Shown piece after piece: positions 20,292 through 32,263 of a DNA stretch of 64,000 bases (positions within the stretch are counted from its first letter, which is position 1; the number at the start of each line of letters is the position of its first letter). The notes below the pieces were generated by a model. That model saw nothing but the letters and a program-made list of their open reading frames with translations, searched no databases and had not been told where the DNA came from. Source of the stretch: Pyrenochaeta sp. MPI-SDFR-AT-0127 (lineage: Eukaryota; Ascomycota; Dothideomycetes; Pleosporales; Cucurbitariaceae); the NCBI GenBank assembly GCA_020747015.1, contig JAGTJM010000077.1:62001-126000 (forward strand). Reading direction: 5' to 3'. The position numbers and the translations under genes are program-made.

Positions 20292-23200
20292 TTATACCAG
20301 TACCCACTCGCTCCCCCTCTTGATGAATTTGTCCAGCATCATGGTCACGTCTGTGAGCACAAACCGGCAGATGTAGAAGCCAAAGAACTCTGCAGCGTGA
20401 CGGGCGGAGAGTTCGAGGCCAACGTGCGTGGGTGATGAGTGTTTGAGGCCAGGGTCTTCGACTTGGCGGGTGATTTGATCTGCTCTCATGTAAGTATTGT
20501 ATGCATCAGAATGGAGGTTAGACGAAAGAAAATGCGCAAGTAGTGACTTACCCAGTATCTGGACTGAATCGAATAACCGCGCCAAGCTACCCATGTAGCC
20601 TGAGTTGGGACCCTCAAACATTACACCGCTCACGTCTCGTTTTGCAAATCTGATTGTGGGTAGGCTCGTCATAGGTAGTGTCGTCATGACCAAAGTGTCC
20701 TTGGGGACTTCGGCACCCCTGCTGCTAGCCATGCTAGCCAGATTGACCCCTGAATTCTTCGATCGCAGTTTGCGCCAGGATGCAAGGTACGATTTGCCTT
20801 GTGCGACTGCGCTCCTTGGAGCGTGGTCCTGAGAACCGTGAGAGCCCTTTCCGAAGCCGTCTGCAGATGCTGCGCCTTCGCCTACGGTAGTTGCATCCTT
20901 GAAGAGGGATGAAACACTGTGTACGCCGACTTCATTTCCGAGCTTCTTTGCCAATTGAGCTTGTACCTGGTCGAGCACCAACTCCAGGGACTGCATCTCT
21001 TCAAGTATGGCATCTGCATCCAACGTGTCCACAGATGCTAGCTTTTGTAGTGCAGCGGTAAGAAGATCGCAGTTCGCAATCTTATCTTCAATGTTCTTCA
21101 ACTTGACGCCTTTCACTCGCCAGACATCTCGGGGAATGAAAAGCTTGGTTGACAGATATCCGCCACGCGGATGAGCGATGGTCTGGTAGAAACACCGCAT
21201 TAGCCAGAACGGCCGCAGAAGATACGAGTCCGGGCACGGCTCCAGCGGAATCGGCGCGTTTGTGACAGCCGGGCTTGGCGAGCCAGGTGAGAAGGGTGAG
21301 TGAATGTCACTCTCGAATAAGTGCATACCTCCACTTGGCAAGCCATCAACGTTGAAAGTCGGGATGCTGGGTGTTGGAAGCGGCAACCCTGCATTACTCG
21401 GCTTTCGCCCAGTAAGTGAGAATGTCGTGCTTAATGGCGTTCCGACCGAACCATCTGACCCATCTGGGCTTGATATCGACAAATTGCGCGCCTTCAAACT
21501 GAGAGACGACTTATTCTTTCTGATTGCCATTGCCGAATTTTTACCAGTTTTGGGGGAACTAGGCACAAGGCCGGATTCGTTGGAGATGGCATGGCTAAGG
21601 GCGGGTGTCGCAGGTGAAACAGTGGCGGTGGTTTCGGCGGGGCTGTAGAGCAGAGGCTGTGGTGACGGTGCCCTGAGGCTATTCTGTTGAGCTAACTGCG
21701 GTAGAGCTGGTAATTTGAACGCAGGGTCTAGGCCTGACTGAGTGCTGAACGCTGATGCAACTGCAGACTTTGGTAACGGCGGGATATCAGTGGGTGAGTC
21801 TTTTGCTGGGACGGGGGGCTTCTCCGTATGTGGGGCAGCAGGTACTGGTGGCAGGGATGTTTCGATCTTCAACGATTTAGCGTTTTGTCCTGATAATCTC
21901 CGGCTTCTCACAGAGGCGGCATCTTTGGTGGCGGTAGTGGGCCGGGGTGTGGCCTCCGCAGCCTCGTTGGGCTGAGAAGTTTGTGACTCCGGAACCGGTG
22001 GTAACGCAGGCAACGCTCCCATTGGCGCAGGAATAGGAGGCGGGGAGTGTGCGGGTGGTGGTTTGTTGGTTGGGTGTAATACTTCTGCAACCGTTGAAAG
22101 TGACGTTCCACCTGTTGTTCTGTGCGAGGACACAGAACTGTTGTACGTGCTTCCAGAAAAGCCACTCGAGTCGGATTGGCGCGGTAATGACGATTTGGTT
22201 TGTAGGTCAAAATCAAACCCGTCAAGCATGTACTCCCTTGTCATTTCGTCCAACAACCGCTCTTCCTCTTCTGCTTCATCGTTGAAACTGAGCTCGGCGC
22301 TTTCCCGGACGTGAGGCAATGCCTCATTTCGGAGTTGAATCTCTTTGTAGCGATACTTGGCCGCGACAATCGCCTCTTCCCGTTCCGCTTCCCGCACTCG
22401 CTCTTTCGCTAGCTCCACATTTCTCAACCTGGTTGCAATCAGATCCGCCGGTGTGGATGGATCATCCTCATATGGTTCGTAACCCTCGTCATAAGCAGCC
22501 TCGACAGCTGCATCGAGTGCAGCATCAAATTCAGCTTCTGTCCCTCCACTGGGGTTTCGAATGTGCTTTCGCCGCATTCCGCCTGGTGAAAGCGAGTGAA
22601 CAGACGACGAGCACGAAGAACCCCCAGACTCATCAATGGTATCAAGCCATGACGTGGACTCATTACTGTGAACCCGTTGGTGTTTAGCTTGTGATGACTG
22701 CTGTTGTGGCTGCAATAGCTGATTTTGTTCATCTGGTTGCGGCTCTTTGGCAGCACTGAATAACGGTGATTTGGACCTCTTTGGGGACAGAGGTGGAGGC
22801 ATGTACGTTCGATCCATAGGCGATTCAAGACCCGGGCCTCGAAGAGCAGTTACGGGATTGGCAAGGCGTCCAGGAGGTGGCTGCAGGTGAAATTGCGAGT
22901 TTTGCATGCCTCTCTGCACATCCCGAATAGCGGTGGAGATGACAGACTCTCGGGCAGCTCCAAATTCGGTTTTCCGGAGGGGCAGTTGATTTGTGGGTAG
23001 TGGTAGTGGTTCAGGCTCTGCCTTGGACATTGAACTGTCAAAAGAGCGATCGTTTATTATCCTAGTCATGGTTGCCGTCTGCACAATGGCAGGCTCATCG
23101 TCGTCGATTAGTAGCATAGACCGGTGCTCGTCCAAGGATTCCCCGCTCATAGGGCGGGCTGGCAGTGATTTTCCACTATGGTTTGAATATCCAGGGTCCA

Positions 23201-24688
23201 ATCGTTGGAGCTCCTCTATGCGATTGGTGTATGTCACTCGCTACTGACTGTTAGCAGACATGGCTGTGCCGAGAAGAGGCTGCATCTACTTACAATTGCA
23301 TCGAGCTTGCGCCTATCCTCCTCCTGCGAGCTACGAATCATGACCTGCTGCAGCAGCTTGCATGCATCCTCGTACGCCTCCATGGCGCCCTCGAAATTTT
23401 GTGCATTGTCGAGCAAGACTGCGGTATTTGCCTTTTGCAGCGCCCTCGACAGCATGGTCTTCTTGTCCTTTTCTCTCCGCTCCCGAGTACGGGGAGGAGT
23501 ACCCTGGAAGCTGTCGTCGAGCCTGGCGCTGGTGTTGCTTTCGCTTCGAAGATGATCCCTGCTAGAGCTCCTTGCGTGGTCTCTGCTTTCACTTCGGTGG
23601 TGGTGATGGTCTCTGCTCTGGCTCCGGGAATGGTCTCGCGAAGCAGCTCGTCGCTGCCCCGCACTGGGGGGTGGCTTCTGTGCAATGGTATCCCTTGTGC
23701 CAGAAATCGAGGGTCGTCGTGCTGTAGTGGGCCGAACGGTGCCCGAGGCCGAGTCGTGCCTTGCGTCCGACTCTTGAACACCAATGATGGCTGGGGAGCC
23801 AAGTGGAGATTTGCCCAACACTCTTTCGGCCTGGCTCCGCGAGGGTGGCCTCTGGCCGGGTGGGAGGGGAGAAAGAGGCTTCGAATTGAAGTAGTCGCGG
23901 GGTTGGTGTTGGTGCCCGGCAAACAGGTTAGGGGTGAACAGGCCAGCCGTGGAAGGGGTGTTGTTGGTCGAGGCGCTTGGCGGGGTATTTGGATCGTAGA
24001 CGGTTGAGGGAAGGAGGATTGGGGGCAGCGAGGGGATCGTGGGGGTTGCCGTCACAGACGAAGGGGGCTCGTATGAAGGGGAGCGCGGTCTTGTGCGACG
24101 CGGGCTCGACGTGGGCGAAATATTTGCCGTGTAGGAGCTATGGGTATGGTGGTGGTGGTGGTGGTAGTGCTGCTGCTGTTGTTGGCTGTGGTTGTGGTAG
24201 TGGTTGACGTTATTGTTATTGTTGCGCGAGGGCGAGGAATGGAGGCGTGAGGGCGAGCCTGGGAGAGGTGCAGGGCCATTGATGGTGGTGAGCGCGGAGA
24301 GGGGCCCGGAGGTGCTAATGCTCAGTTTGCGCGAAAAGCTCGGGTGGGGATGATGGCCTTTTTCCTTGCCGGATCTGGTGCTGCTGGTGGTGCTCTGGGA
24401 CCAGCGGTTTATGTTGCCTGCGCCGTCCCGGAAGGAGACAATGCCATCTGCTGCGCCGTTGGCTGCGCTGGAGCGCCGTCTGGCAGAGGGAGGCGGTGTG
24501 GCCCGCTTGTGGGGTTTGGGGGGCTCGGGATTCGCGTCGCGGAGGGACAGCGAGGCAGAGCGCTTGACGGTGACGACCGACGACGACGAGATGGAGGCAC
24601 TGCGCGACGAGGGGCGGCGATGGGGAGGCGGCGCTGGGGGTTCAGTGGGCGGCGGCGACGCTGCAGGCGGGCGGTGGATATTCATCAT
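20292..24688 (-). CDS. Large MIT-domain protein
   Basis: Exons 24688-23294, 23240-20552 and 20479-20292 give 1423 aa. The frame stays open through the last 72-nt intron. Residues about 407-480 form a microtubule-interacting-and-trafficking three-helix domain (LSRALQKANTAVLLDNAQNFEGAMEAYEDACKLLQQV, then TYTNRIEELQRL). MIT domains bind ESCRT-III tails. The first 400 residues are disordered, with His, Gln and Asn runs and a SRDHSRSQSRDHHHHRSESRDH repeat. The centre is acidic and coiled (ERVREAEREEAIVAAKYRYKEIQLRNEALP). The C-terminal 330 residues look folded (LRPFWLMRCFYQTIAHPRGGYLSTKLFIPRDVWRVKGVKLKNIEDK, later GSLARLFDSVQIL and FYICRFVLTDVTMMLDKFI). This suggests a trafficking or cytokinesis scaffold specific to fungi. 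Confidence 0.82.
20480..20551 (-). other. Stop-free 72-nt intron in the MIT gene
   Basis: Minus strand: GTAAGTCAC at 20551, CGTCTAACC as branch point, GAGAGCAG ending at 20480. 72 nt with no in-frame stop, so the frame reads through with 24 extra residues. Splicing joins VQIL to DQITRQVEDPGL. Confidence 0.75.
24123..24240 (-). repeat. His/Gln/Asn-coding microsatellites
   Basis: Runs of GTG, CTG and ATT triplets (plus-strand view) encode NNNNN, QQQQQ and HHHHHH in the MIT protein. Such tracts are prone to length change. Confidence 0.7.
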
Positions 24689-26118
24689 GGGAGTCGACCC
24701 TATGGCTGCGAGTGTCTCAGGCCAAGCCAGCGGTTAATGCACTGCGGCTGCAGGCAGGCATGGCTGCCGATGGGGGAACGCGCTCAGTGGGCAGGCGGGC
24801 GACGATGGGAGGGGGGGGGATGCGAGTGCGGGTGAGCGAGCTGTGGTGCAATGCTGCAGCGGCGTGTATATCAATGTCTGTCCTACCATCGACCCCTAAC
24901 ACGAGAGGGACAGTGTGGAGCGACCGACGACAAGAGGGCGCCAAGCTGCTCCCGCAAAGCCCCAGGGGTCCGTTCCAAACGCGTGCTAGGACGAGGGCGC
25001 CCAAGCAGGGGAAATGCTAAATACCCCTGCACTACCTGCGCTACCTGCACTACCTGCGCTACCTGCACTACCTGCGCTTGCTTGGGCTACGGTACTGGGC
25101 TGGGCTGGGCTGACTACCGGTCTCTTTGCGCTCCCAGCCCACGCAAGTTTAAGTAGAGTAAACAAAAGGGAAAAAACGTGACGAAGCTCCAACGCAGCCC
25201 AGCATCGCTCTTCTGCACGCGTTTCCCAAACTGGCCATTAATCCCTCTGCATGGCTCCTTCCCGCTTGTCCGTCCCTTCCATGGTCCGCCGTCGTCACTG
25301 CCCTGGTTTCGTCCGACGTGCCGAACCCATCATGTTGCTGCTTCTGCTGCTTCTGCTTCTTCTCATTCTTCTGTTCAAAACGAGTTTCGAACTCAAGTGC
25401 ATCAACCAAAGAAAAACAATGACCAACATCTGGTTCCCTCCACCCCCGGTCCCATGCATCGTGACGCCCGCTCAATGCAGCATGAAAAGAAATTCGTAGC
25501 AATCCACACAAACAACCACGACGCATTCGCGACTACGGTAATCTCGGCTTCCTGCTCTCCAGATACAACGCTTGCCCATTCGGTCCGCCCCAAACACACG
25601 GTCCCAGACACACGGTCGTCAGACGCCCGTATTCGAGTTTCTGACACTGACACTGACACGCGCTGGCTCACCTGAGTCGCGTTCCACCTCGCCCGTGAAC
25701 CACCAAAAGCATCGCCAAAAACTTACATCACACATCACATCACAGCCAAGCGAGCAAGCCACACATGCACCGTCTTGTGCAAATCCCATGCTTCGTTTGC
25801 TGTCTTTGTCCTCCCACATGTCCGCGCCCACGGCATCGCCTCGGCCGCTATTCGCCCTCTTTGATCCGCTGCAGATGCCTCACCGTGCTCACTCTTCTAT
25901 GCCTTGCAACCAGGGTTGGCCTTGCCGTTTGGGATCCACCGCAACACGTTTCATGCATTACCGTTATCGCGTCATGGATCCATCCACTTCAAATCACGCT
26001 TATCGCCCTCACGTCCCACCAAAGTCCCTCAGCCCTGATGTTCAGAATCAAACTGCGGCCGTAATCCACCTTTCATATACCACCGCCATGGGTCAAGATC
26101 CCTTGCCGTGTCCACCTT
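24689..26118. other. Intergenic: MIT-gene promoter and CSN3 3' flank
   Basis: About 1.4 kb. The GC-rich left part is the upstream region of the MIT gene and includes the 9-bp tandem repeat at 25026-25079. The right part is C/A-rich and should carry the CSN3 3' untranslated region. Overlapping open frames on both strands are low-complexity artefacts. Confidence 0.5.
25026..25079 (+). repeat. 9-bp tandem repeat, 6 copies
   Basis: Unit CCTGCRCTA repeated six times, alternating A and G at the sixth base, which makes an 18-bp higher-order unit. Located about 340 bp upstream of the MIT-protein start. Confidence 0.85.
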
Positions 26119-27825
26119 TCAATGCAGGTCCACCATAATGTCCTCCTCCGCGTCGATGCTATCCTCCCACGCCGTGTCCATTGCGTCACCGCCTTGGCTC
26201 TGTCTCTTGTTCATCCGCTTCAAGTTCTCAATGTACTCCTTGGTCAGCGTGAACCGATAGTCGGCGTCCTTGACCTGCTCCGCCAGTAGGTTCGTCCGCA
26301 GCGTCTGCTCAAACAGCGCCTGCTGCTGCTGCTTCTCCGTCTTGGCCAGAGGCCCTCGTGTGGGGTCGAGGTAGAAACGCAGGACAACGCCCGTGTTTGA
26401 CTTGTCAGTTTCCTCCAAGCGCGCATTCAAGTGACCGTCTTTGATCAATGTGTCGAGATACTGTGCCATCTCCTCGGCACTACCGCCCACATTATTGGCA
26501 ATGTTTGAGACTGGAATCGCTGAGAACGTCCGTGATAGCCGTGAAACATATGTCCTCATCTGACTGTTGACAAGCTCGGCGACAAGACCAGTGTTACCAT
26601 CCTAATGCGGTCAGCGCCTCTCGAAACAATTCAATCCATGTTGCATGGGAAGTTTCATCAACGCACCTCTGCCCAGATCTCGGCACCAAATTTGATCTGC
26701 GCTTTAAGCTTGGGCAAGTTGCTGAGCTGCACGTATGCTTCTGCAAGCGCTTCATATGCCTTCGATGCAGACTTGACTTGCTTGATCGCGTTTCCGTTTG
26801 CTGTCCGCGGAACCGACTTGAACTACAACACATTAGCTCCTGGCACATGTCCTCTTGTCGTACGACATACCGTTCCATCAACAAGGCACCCCACTAGTAC
26901 CCATTTCTTGTATGCCTCCAGCATCAGGCCATTTGCTACATTGCTTGATGGCACAACAAGCACGTGTTCCAAAAACTGTTGGGCCTTTTTGAATTGCCGT
27001 GTACCAAGATAGGCCATGGCTCCCAGGACATAGTACTCTTGCACATCTACTATTGAGAGTTTCTCTGAATGTCCTGAGCCCTGGTGAATGTATTCCCCGC
27101 TACTCGCAACGTCTGCACATGGCACGGAATATTCAAGGCCGTCACGGACGACGTTTGGAATCTTGGAGGGCAGAGTGTGAATGTAATTGTCGAGGATGGG
27201 TTCCGCAGCGGCATATGATCGCATCTCCAAGCATAGCTGTACGAAGCTGAGGTGGGTCGAGGTAAAGGTACCTGTAGTAGGATCAAGCCGAATCATTGCT
27301 GACCGTATTGGGGCAATGGCAAGGCCGGGCTGTTGCTGTTAGCCTTGGTTTTAGTGCAAGACGTGCAAGATCAAACGTACCGATCCAGTTGCTCGCGCAA
27401 TCTGTTCCGTGTACTCTACCAGCTTCCTCCACTCTTGCCCAACATAGCGTAGCTGCACCGGATCGAACGTCTCAAGAAACAGCACCAACTTATTCCATAA
27501 CGCACCTCCCGGTTTCAGAGTATCTGGCACACTCCTCTTTTCTACACATGCGGCGATGCGGTGGCGGAGGGCGAAGGCGTACGCTATTGAGTTGATCGCA
27601 GGGTTTAGCACCTGTACATGTTAGCAGAGTATATCCCTGTTCTACAGATCCACATACTGTCAAAACGTCTTGTTGTGTGTCTGCTCCCTTGACCCAATGT
27701 CCAGCTGAGATGTTGGAGAGCTGGGCAACAAAAGTACGAGCTGCCAGATCGTAGTCCCGCTTCTGCTTAAGCTCCGGGCTCTCAGGCTGGAACTGGAGAA
27801 GTATACTGGTCAGGTCGGCAGACAT
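26119..27825 (-). CDS. csn3: COP9 signalosome subunit 3
   Basis: Exons 27825-27658, 27611-27381, 27329-26871, 26822-26667 and 26601-26119 give 498 aa. CSN3 is a PCI-domain scaffold of the COP9 signalosome, which removes NEDD8 from cullins. Helical repeats run through the first 300 residues (VLNPAINSIAYAFALRHRI, FKKAQQFLEHVLVVPSSNVANGLMLEAYKKWVLVGCLVDG). The PCI winged helix follows (FSAIPVSNIANNVGGSAEEMAQYLDTLIKDGHLNARL). The acidic C-terminus is AWEDSIDAEEDIMVDLH. All internal junctions are phase 0 with standard GT-AG signals. In Aspergillus the complex controls development and light response. Confidence 0.9.
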
Positions 27826-28371
27826 CTTCCCACGTGTATGGAGGTGTAAAGGTGGGGTGGGTATCAGCGGACGGTAGAGGTACAGGGCGGGCGTTGTGGG
27901 GCACTTTGATGTTTGGCTGTTGCCTGCGCCTGCTCTGCTGGAAAGATTTATTTTTCAATCCCGCAGGCTCACTGCCGTTGCGAGTAGGGAGCAGAGCAAG
28001 AAACAGAAAAGGAAGAAGAGAGGTGGTGGGGGTTATGCAATTGTTTATAGCAACAGGCGGAAGTAAACCATTACCGCGAAGCTCAAGGCTACCGTTGATG
28101 ATCGCAAGCACGGACGACAACGACAACCACCCCGCCTTATTCACCGTGGCGGTGCGAGCTATTCCACTTCAAGGCATGCATTTCTGATCTTGCATTCGCT
28201 CGTCATCTATGATATCAGGTGTACAATACGGCTTGTATATAGATGCAAAAGGGACGTTATATCGACTAAGGAAACCGTTCAATCATGTCTGGATATTTCC
28301 ACCAACTCCAGCAGTGCATTCAAAACTCCAGACCCATGCCATTGCCCAATGCGTTAAACTGATAGAAGCAA
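27826..28371. other. Intergenic: csn3 promoter and bub1 3' flank
   Basis: A 546-bp interval with the csn3 promoter and the 3' flank of bub1. No gene seen. Confidence 0.5.
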
Positions 28372-31300
28372 TCACTTCCGCTTGACAGCTTCTTCCATCC
28401 GTCTCACAAGCGCTTTCAACCCAACACCCTTCTCGCAGTTGCTTTCTAGCCACATTTCCATCTTTTCTCTGACACTCTTCATCCCTTTGGTCACTGGCAT
28501 CTTCCTCCCCTCTTCTGCCTCAAGATGCATTAGTGGATTTAACAGCAAATCGAGACACTCATGCCAAATCTCCGTCTGCCAGTATCTCTTCAAACTCTCT
28601 TTGATCTTATATGTCTTTGTCGCGCCCGCACCGAGTGTGGCTCCACGCTCAGCGACAGTAGAGATATATTTACCAAACAAAAGATTATGCACAATGCCCG
28701 CGAGGCCGTGATAGTCAATTTGATACGTCCAGGGGCGAAGTTCGCGCATCTCGGCACAGTCAGCTTCCGTGGTCGGCCAGTCCGCTATAAATTGCACGTC
28801 CGGTTTGAAGACCTTCATGTCGATGCCGCGGCCGAAGTCGATGAGTGAAATACCCTTGGATGACCATCCATCACGACCGTCACGCTTATATGCGGAGTCC
28901 CAATGTTCGTCCTTCTGCAAGGCATCGAAGCGGACGAGGATGTTGTCCGACTTGAGGTCGCCGTGAAGCACACCCTTGGAGTGGAGCGCCTCGACCGTAC
29001 GGAAGAGCTCGATTGTGAAAAACATGGCAAGCTGCTCGTCCATAACCCCATTCTCGGCGCGAGCATGGTTTACTAGATCGAGCAGTGTACCTTGGTCCCG
29101 AAACTCCTCCACAAGATAGCATTCATCTTTGAACACATGCATCTCGTACGCGTGAACAACAGAGTCTGCCGCTCGAGACACACCAAGCCGCCGCTTGGCC
29201 TGCCTCATGATGTAGAATTCCCATGGTGTCGGAGGATCTTCCATCTTGATCGCTTCAAGAGGTTTACGCTGGAGGCCGAATGCACCTTTGCCCATCTGTG
29301 CTGGTTTCTCTTCATCCTCATCATCATCGGGCCACTTGCTCTCCACGAGATAGACCGGTGCGAAAGCCCCCTTACCCAGTTCGCGTTTGACAACGTAGGT
29401 TCGATCAGTGCCTTTGAAATCCAGTGTAGGACACAACGCCAAATTGGTCATCGTTTTGTCGTTCGCATTCTTGCTCATTTTGGACACTGCTTTGGTGTAC
29501 TTACGGATATCAGCGCCTTTACCGTAGCTCTCCTCAGTGTCTGCGTGATAACCGTCATAAGAGTCAAGTGGCGGCTGAATCTCTTGTAAAATGACTCTGC
29601 GGATGGTCTCGTCAACTGGGTTGCACTGCGCATCGATGATAATCGGGCCACTTGGCCTCGTGACCTTGGGGATTGCTTCTTTGGCGGCTAATGGTTTTCT
29701 CTTTGGTTCTTCAGCAGTCTCCTTGATGACCAGTTTTGCTTCTCCTAAAGCTAACTTCGCTACTTTACCTGGACCGTCAATGACTGATCCAAGGAGATCT
29801 GAAAAGGGGCTACTGCAAGGCTCACCATCATCCTCCAGGATGGCAGGTGTACCTTTGGACCGTGATGGTGTTTTGGCTGCATAGTAGTCCTTCTGAGCAT
29901 ATACAGTTGAGATACCTAGTGACGACTCGGTCTTCTCCACGATAGGGGTCATAAATGGCAGACGATTATTTGCAGCTTGGGCTGGATCCCGGTACGGCCG
30001 CATTGATGGATTGTAATCCTCTGGGGGCACGGGAACAAATCGTGTTGGAAGCGATGCTGGTGCTCCCGGTGAAGTTGGTGTTGCGAGATCAGAATCATGT
30101 TGCGCCTCCGAGTTGGCTCGTGAATGCGATACGTCTTCGAAAGAGTCTTCCTCAGATTGATCTGTACCACTGTCTGAATCATCGTGTCGCTGGTCCTTTG
30201 GCACATGTCTGCTCTCTGTAAAATCAGACCAAGCTGAGACACTTTTCGTATCTGTATCATCAGCATCGCTTCCATCGTTATCGCTTCCGTCGTTGTCGAT
30301 TTCGTTGTCAATATCGTGATCAAGAACCGTCGTTCCAAGAGTAAAGTCCGCGGCTGTCGTTTCGTCCCCGAAATCACTCGCGGCACATGAGATTCGGCCT
30401 GTCCCAGTACTCTCGCCCGCACTGGTGTAATCATCATCGTCGTCATCCTCACTGCTCTCCTCGCCGCTTTGAACCTCCGAAACATTCTCGTCAGGATTCT
30501 TTAGCGGTTGGTTGAAGATACCATAGATCTCGTCCATGGCCTCCTTCGTGTGAAGGGTCATTGTCGTTTCAGGGCCAGTTCTCTTCCGACGAATCTTCGG
30601 CTTGGCAGGAGAATCCAGATTTGTTTGAACTATCACACATCAGAATCTTCTCATTGTCGGCTTGATTCATGCACTTACTGGTCTGGGTTTCGCCGCGAAT
30701 CTCCTTGACGTCCATAACCTTGATCTTTCTTGTCCTGTTGGCGCGCTCCTCTCGTCTAGCCTTCTTTGCCGCCTTTGCTTTCTCTATGTCAATCTGCGAA
30801 GGTGGCATGTTCTCATCATTAGCAGCCTCATCATCAATGCTTCCTTTCAGGGGTACGGTCTGCGGCTTTGGGGCTTGCTCAGGAGGATCCTTAAACACTA
30901 GCGAAGCAGCTTTAGGCTTTGGTGCTCTGAGAGCCGCTGTCGCTTCAGCTACCTTCTGTGCTTGCTCCAATTCTTCTCGGCGAATGGCCGCCCAGTCATG
31001 GTCTAGCCAACCTCTGTGTTTGGCGCGGAGCTCTTCAAAAGAGTACTCTTCAGACATGGGATTATCGAAGTTGGGATAGACCCTTTCCAAGTCTACGAAA
31101 ACCACTTCGAGTCTGCCTGTCTTAGGGTTCAAGGCTTGCTGGTATTCACGCAGTGGGTGTAATGTAGCATTCTTGTCATTAGAAATTGATTTGGTCTGAA
31201 TACATAAAAGGCAAACGCCAACCAATTAGTCCTGTGATCGTAAATATATGATGGGGGTATTGCAGGTATTCTAACTCACCTCATCCTTAAAAATCATCAT

Positions 31301-32263
31301 TTTCTGGACACCCGTATTTTTCTTCCCGACCTTGAGTGTCTCGCCAGCCCATGGTCGTGCTTCCGCTGTGTTTTCCTTCTTGCGGTCTGCTAGCGACCCA
31401 ATACTATCCCAGCCTTCGGTGCTGCCGCTCGATCCGGTCCTCGCCGGCTCGTCACCATCTGAGAAGATGGCAAGCTTCGGTTTCCCCGATCGTGATGCGC
31501 CTCCACCCGCACGCGGTTGGCTCTGTGCTTGTGGGTTGGCGGGAGTAGGCGATGCGGATGAAAAAGGATCGACCTTCGCGGCGAGTGCTGGACGAACGGC
31601 GGGCAGTGCTGGGCTTGTGGGTTCTGGAACCTCCTGAGATCGGTTCTCGAATCTGTGTTGGAACTCGCCGTACTTGCGGACCAAGCGCTCTGCTGGGCGC
31701 GCTTCGCGCTCGATCCCTAGATTGTACACTTCCTCTGCCTGCGTGAAACGCCCTGCTGATTCTAACCAGGCTGCGAACTCCTCATAATATAGCGCAAGGC
31801 CATCGCCGATATTGTGTCGGGCGAGATACGCGAATGTTTCTCTTGGCGTGTCGGAGAAGAATCTTATGTAGTGCAGCCAGAGCTTGAGGTAGCGCACATC
31901 GTTTTTGTATTGCGACGATGACTGGAAAGCTTTTGTTGCGCGCTCTAGTAGCGGGCAGAGCTGCGATTGCGGCGTGTTTTGTGCTGAAGGGTATGCATCT
32001 AGCGTCCACTTGACGTAGCGGTCATAGACATCGAGAGGATCGTCAGACTCGTCGATCGCCATGAGCTCTTTCTCGAACTGAAGGCGCACTGTATTATTTG
32101 CATCTTGTGTCTGTGACGGTGATGGGGTATGGCCGGCGCCTGAAGTCAATGGCGGCGTATAGAGTTGTGCGAGGGCCTTTGCGGAGCGACCGCTGGGAAG
32201 AGATTGGATGTTTTCCTTTTGATTTTCGATAATCTCGAAGTCAATAAGGTCGTCGGAACCCAT
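28372..32263 (-). CDS. bub1: Spindle checkpoint kinase Bub1 with Mad3 features (MadBub)
   Basis: Exons 32263-31280, 31195-30679 and 30629-28372 give 1252 aa. The N-terminal Mad3/Bub1 TPR domain is at about residues 60-210 (DPLDVYDRYVKWTLDAYPSAQ, LKLWLHYIRF, AYLARHNIGDGLALYYEEFAAWLE). A GLEBS-like motif for Bub3 binding follows (MSEEYSFEELRAKHRGWL). Two KEN boxes are visible, at residues 16-18 and 296-298. The C-terminal kinase begins near residue 905 (RELGKGAFAPVYLVE), has catalytic loop HGDLKSDN and metal motif DFG, and looks active. The ATG at 32263 (MGSDDLIDFEIIE) is preferred over an in-frame one at 32332 that adds an unrelated hydrophobic leader. Acts at kinetochores to delay anaphase; the KEN boxes suggest it also serves as the APC/C inhibitor. 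Confidence 0.92.

Noticed and set aside
24344..24835. 163-codon plus-strand Gly/Arg-rich frame
   Set aside because: Antisense shadow of the Pro/Ser-rich N-terminus of the MIT protein.
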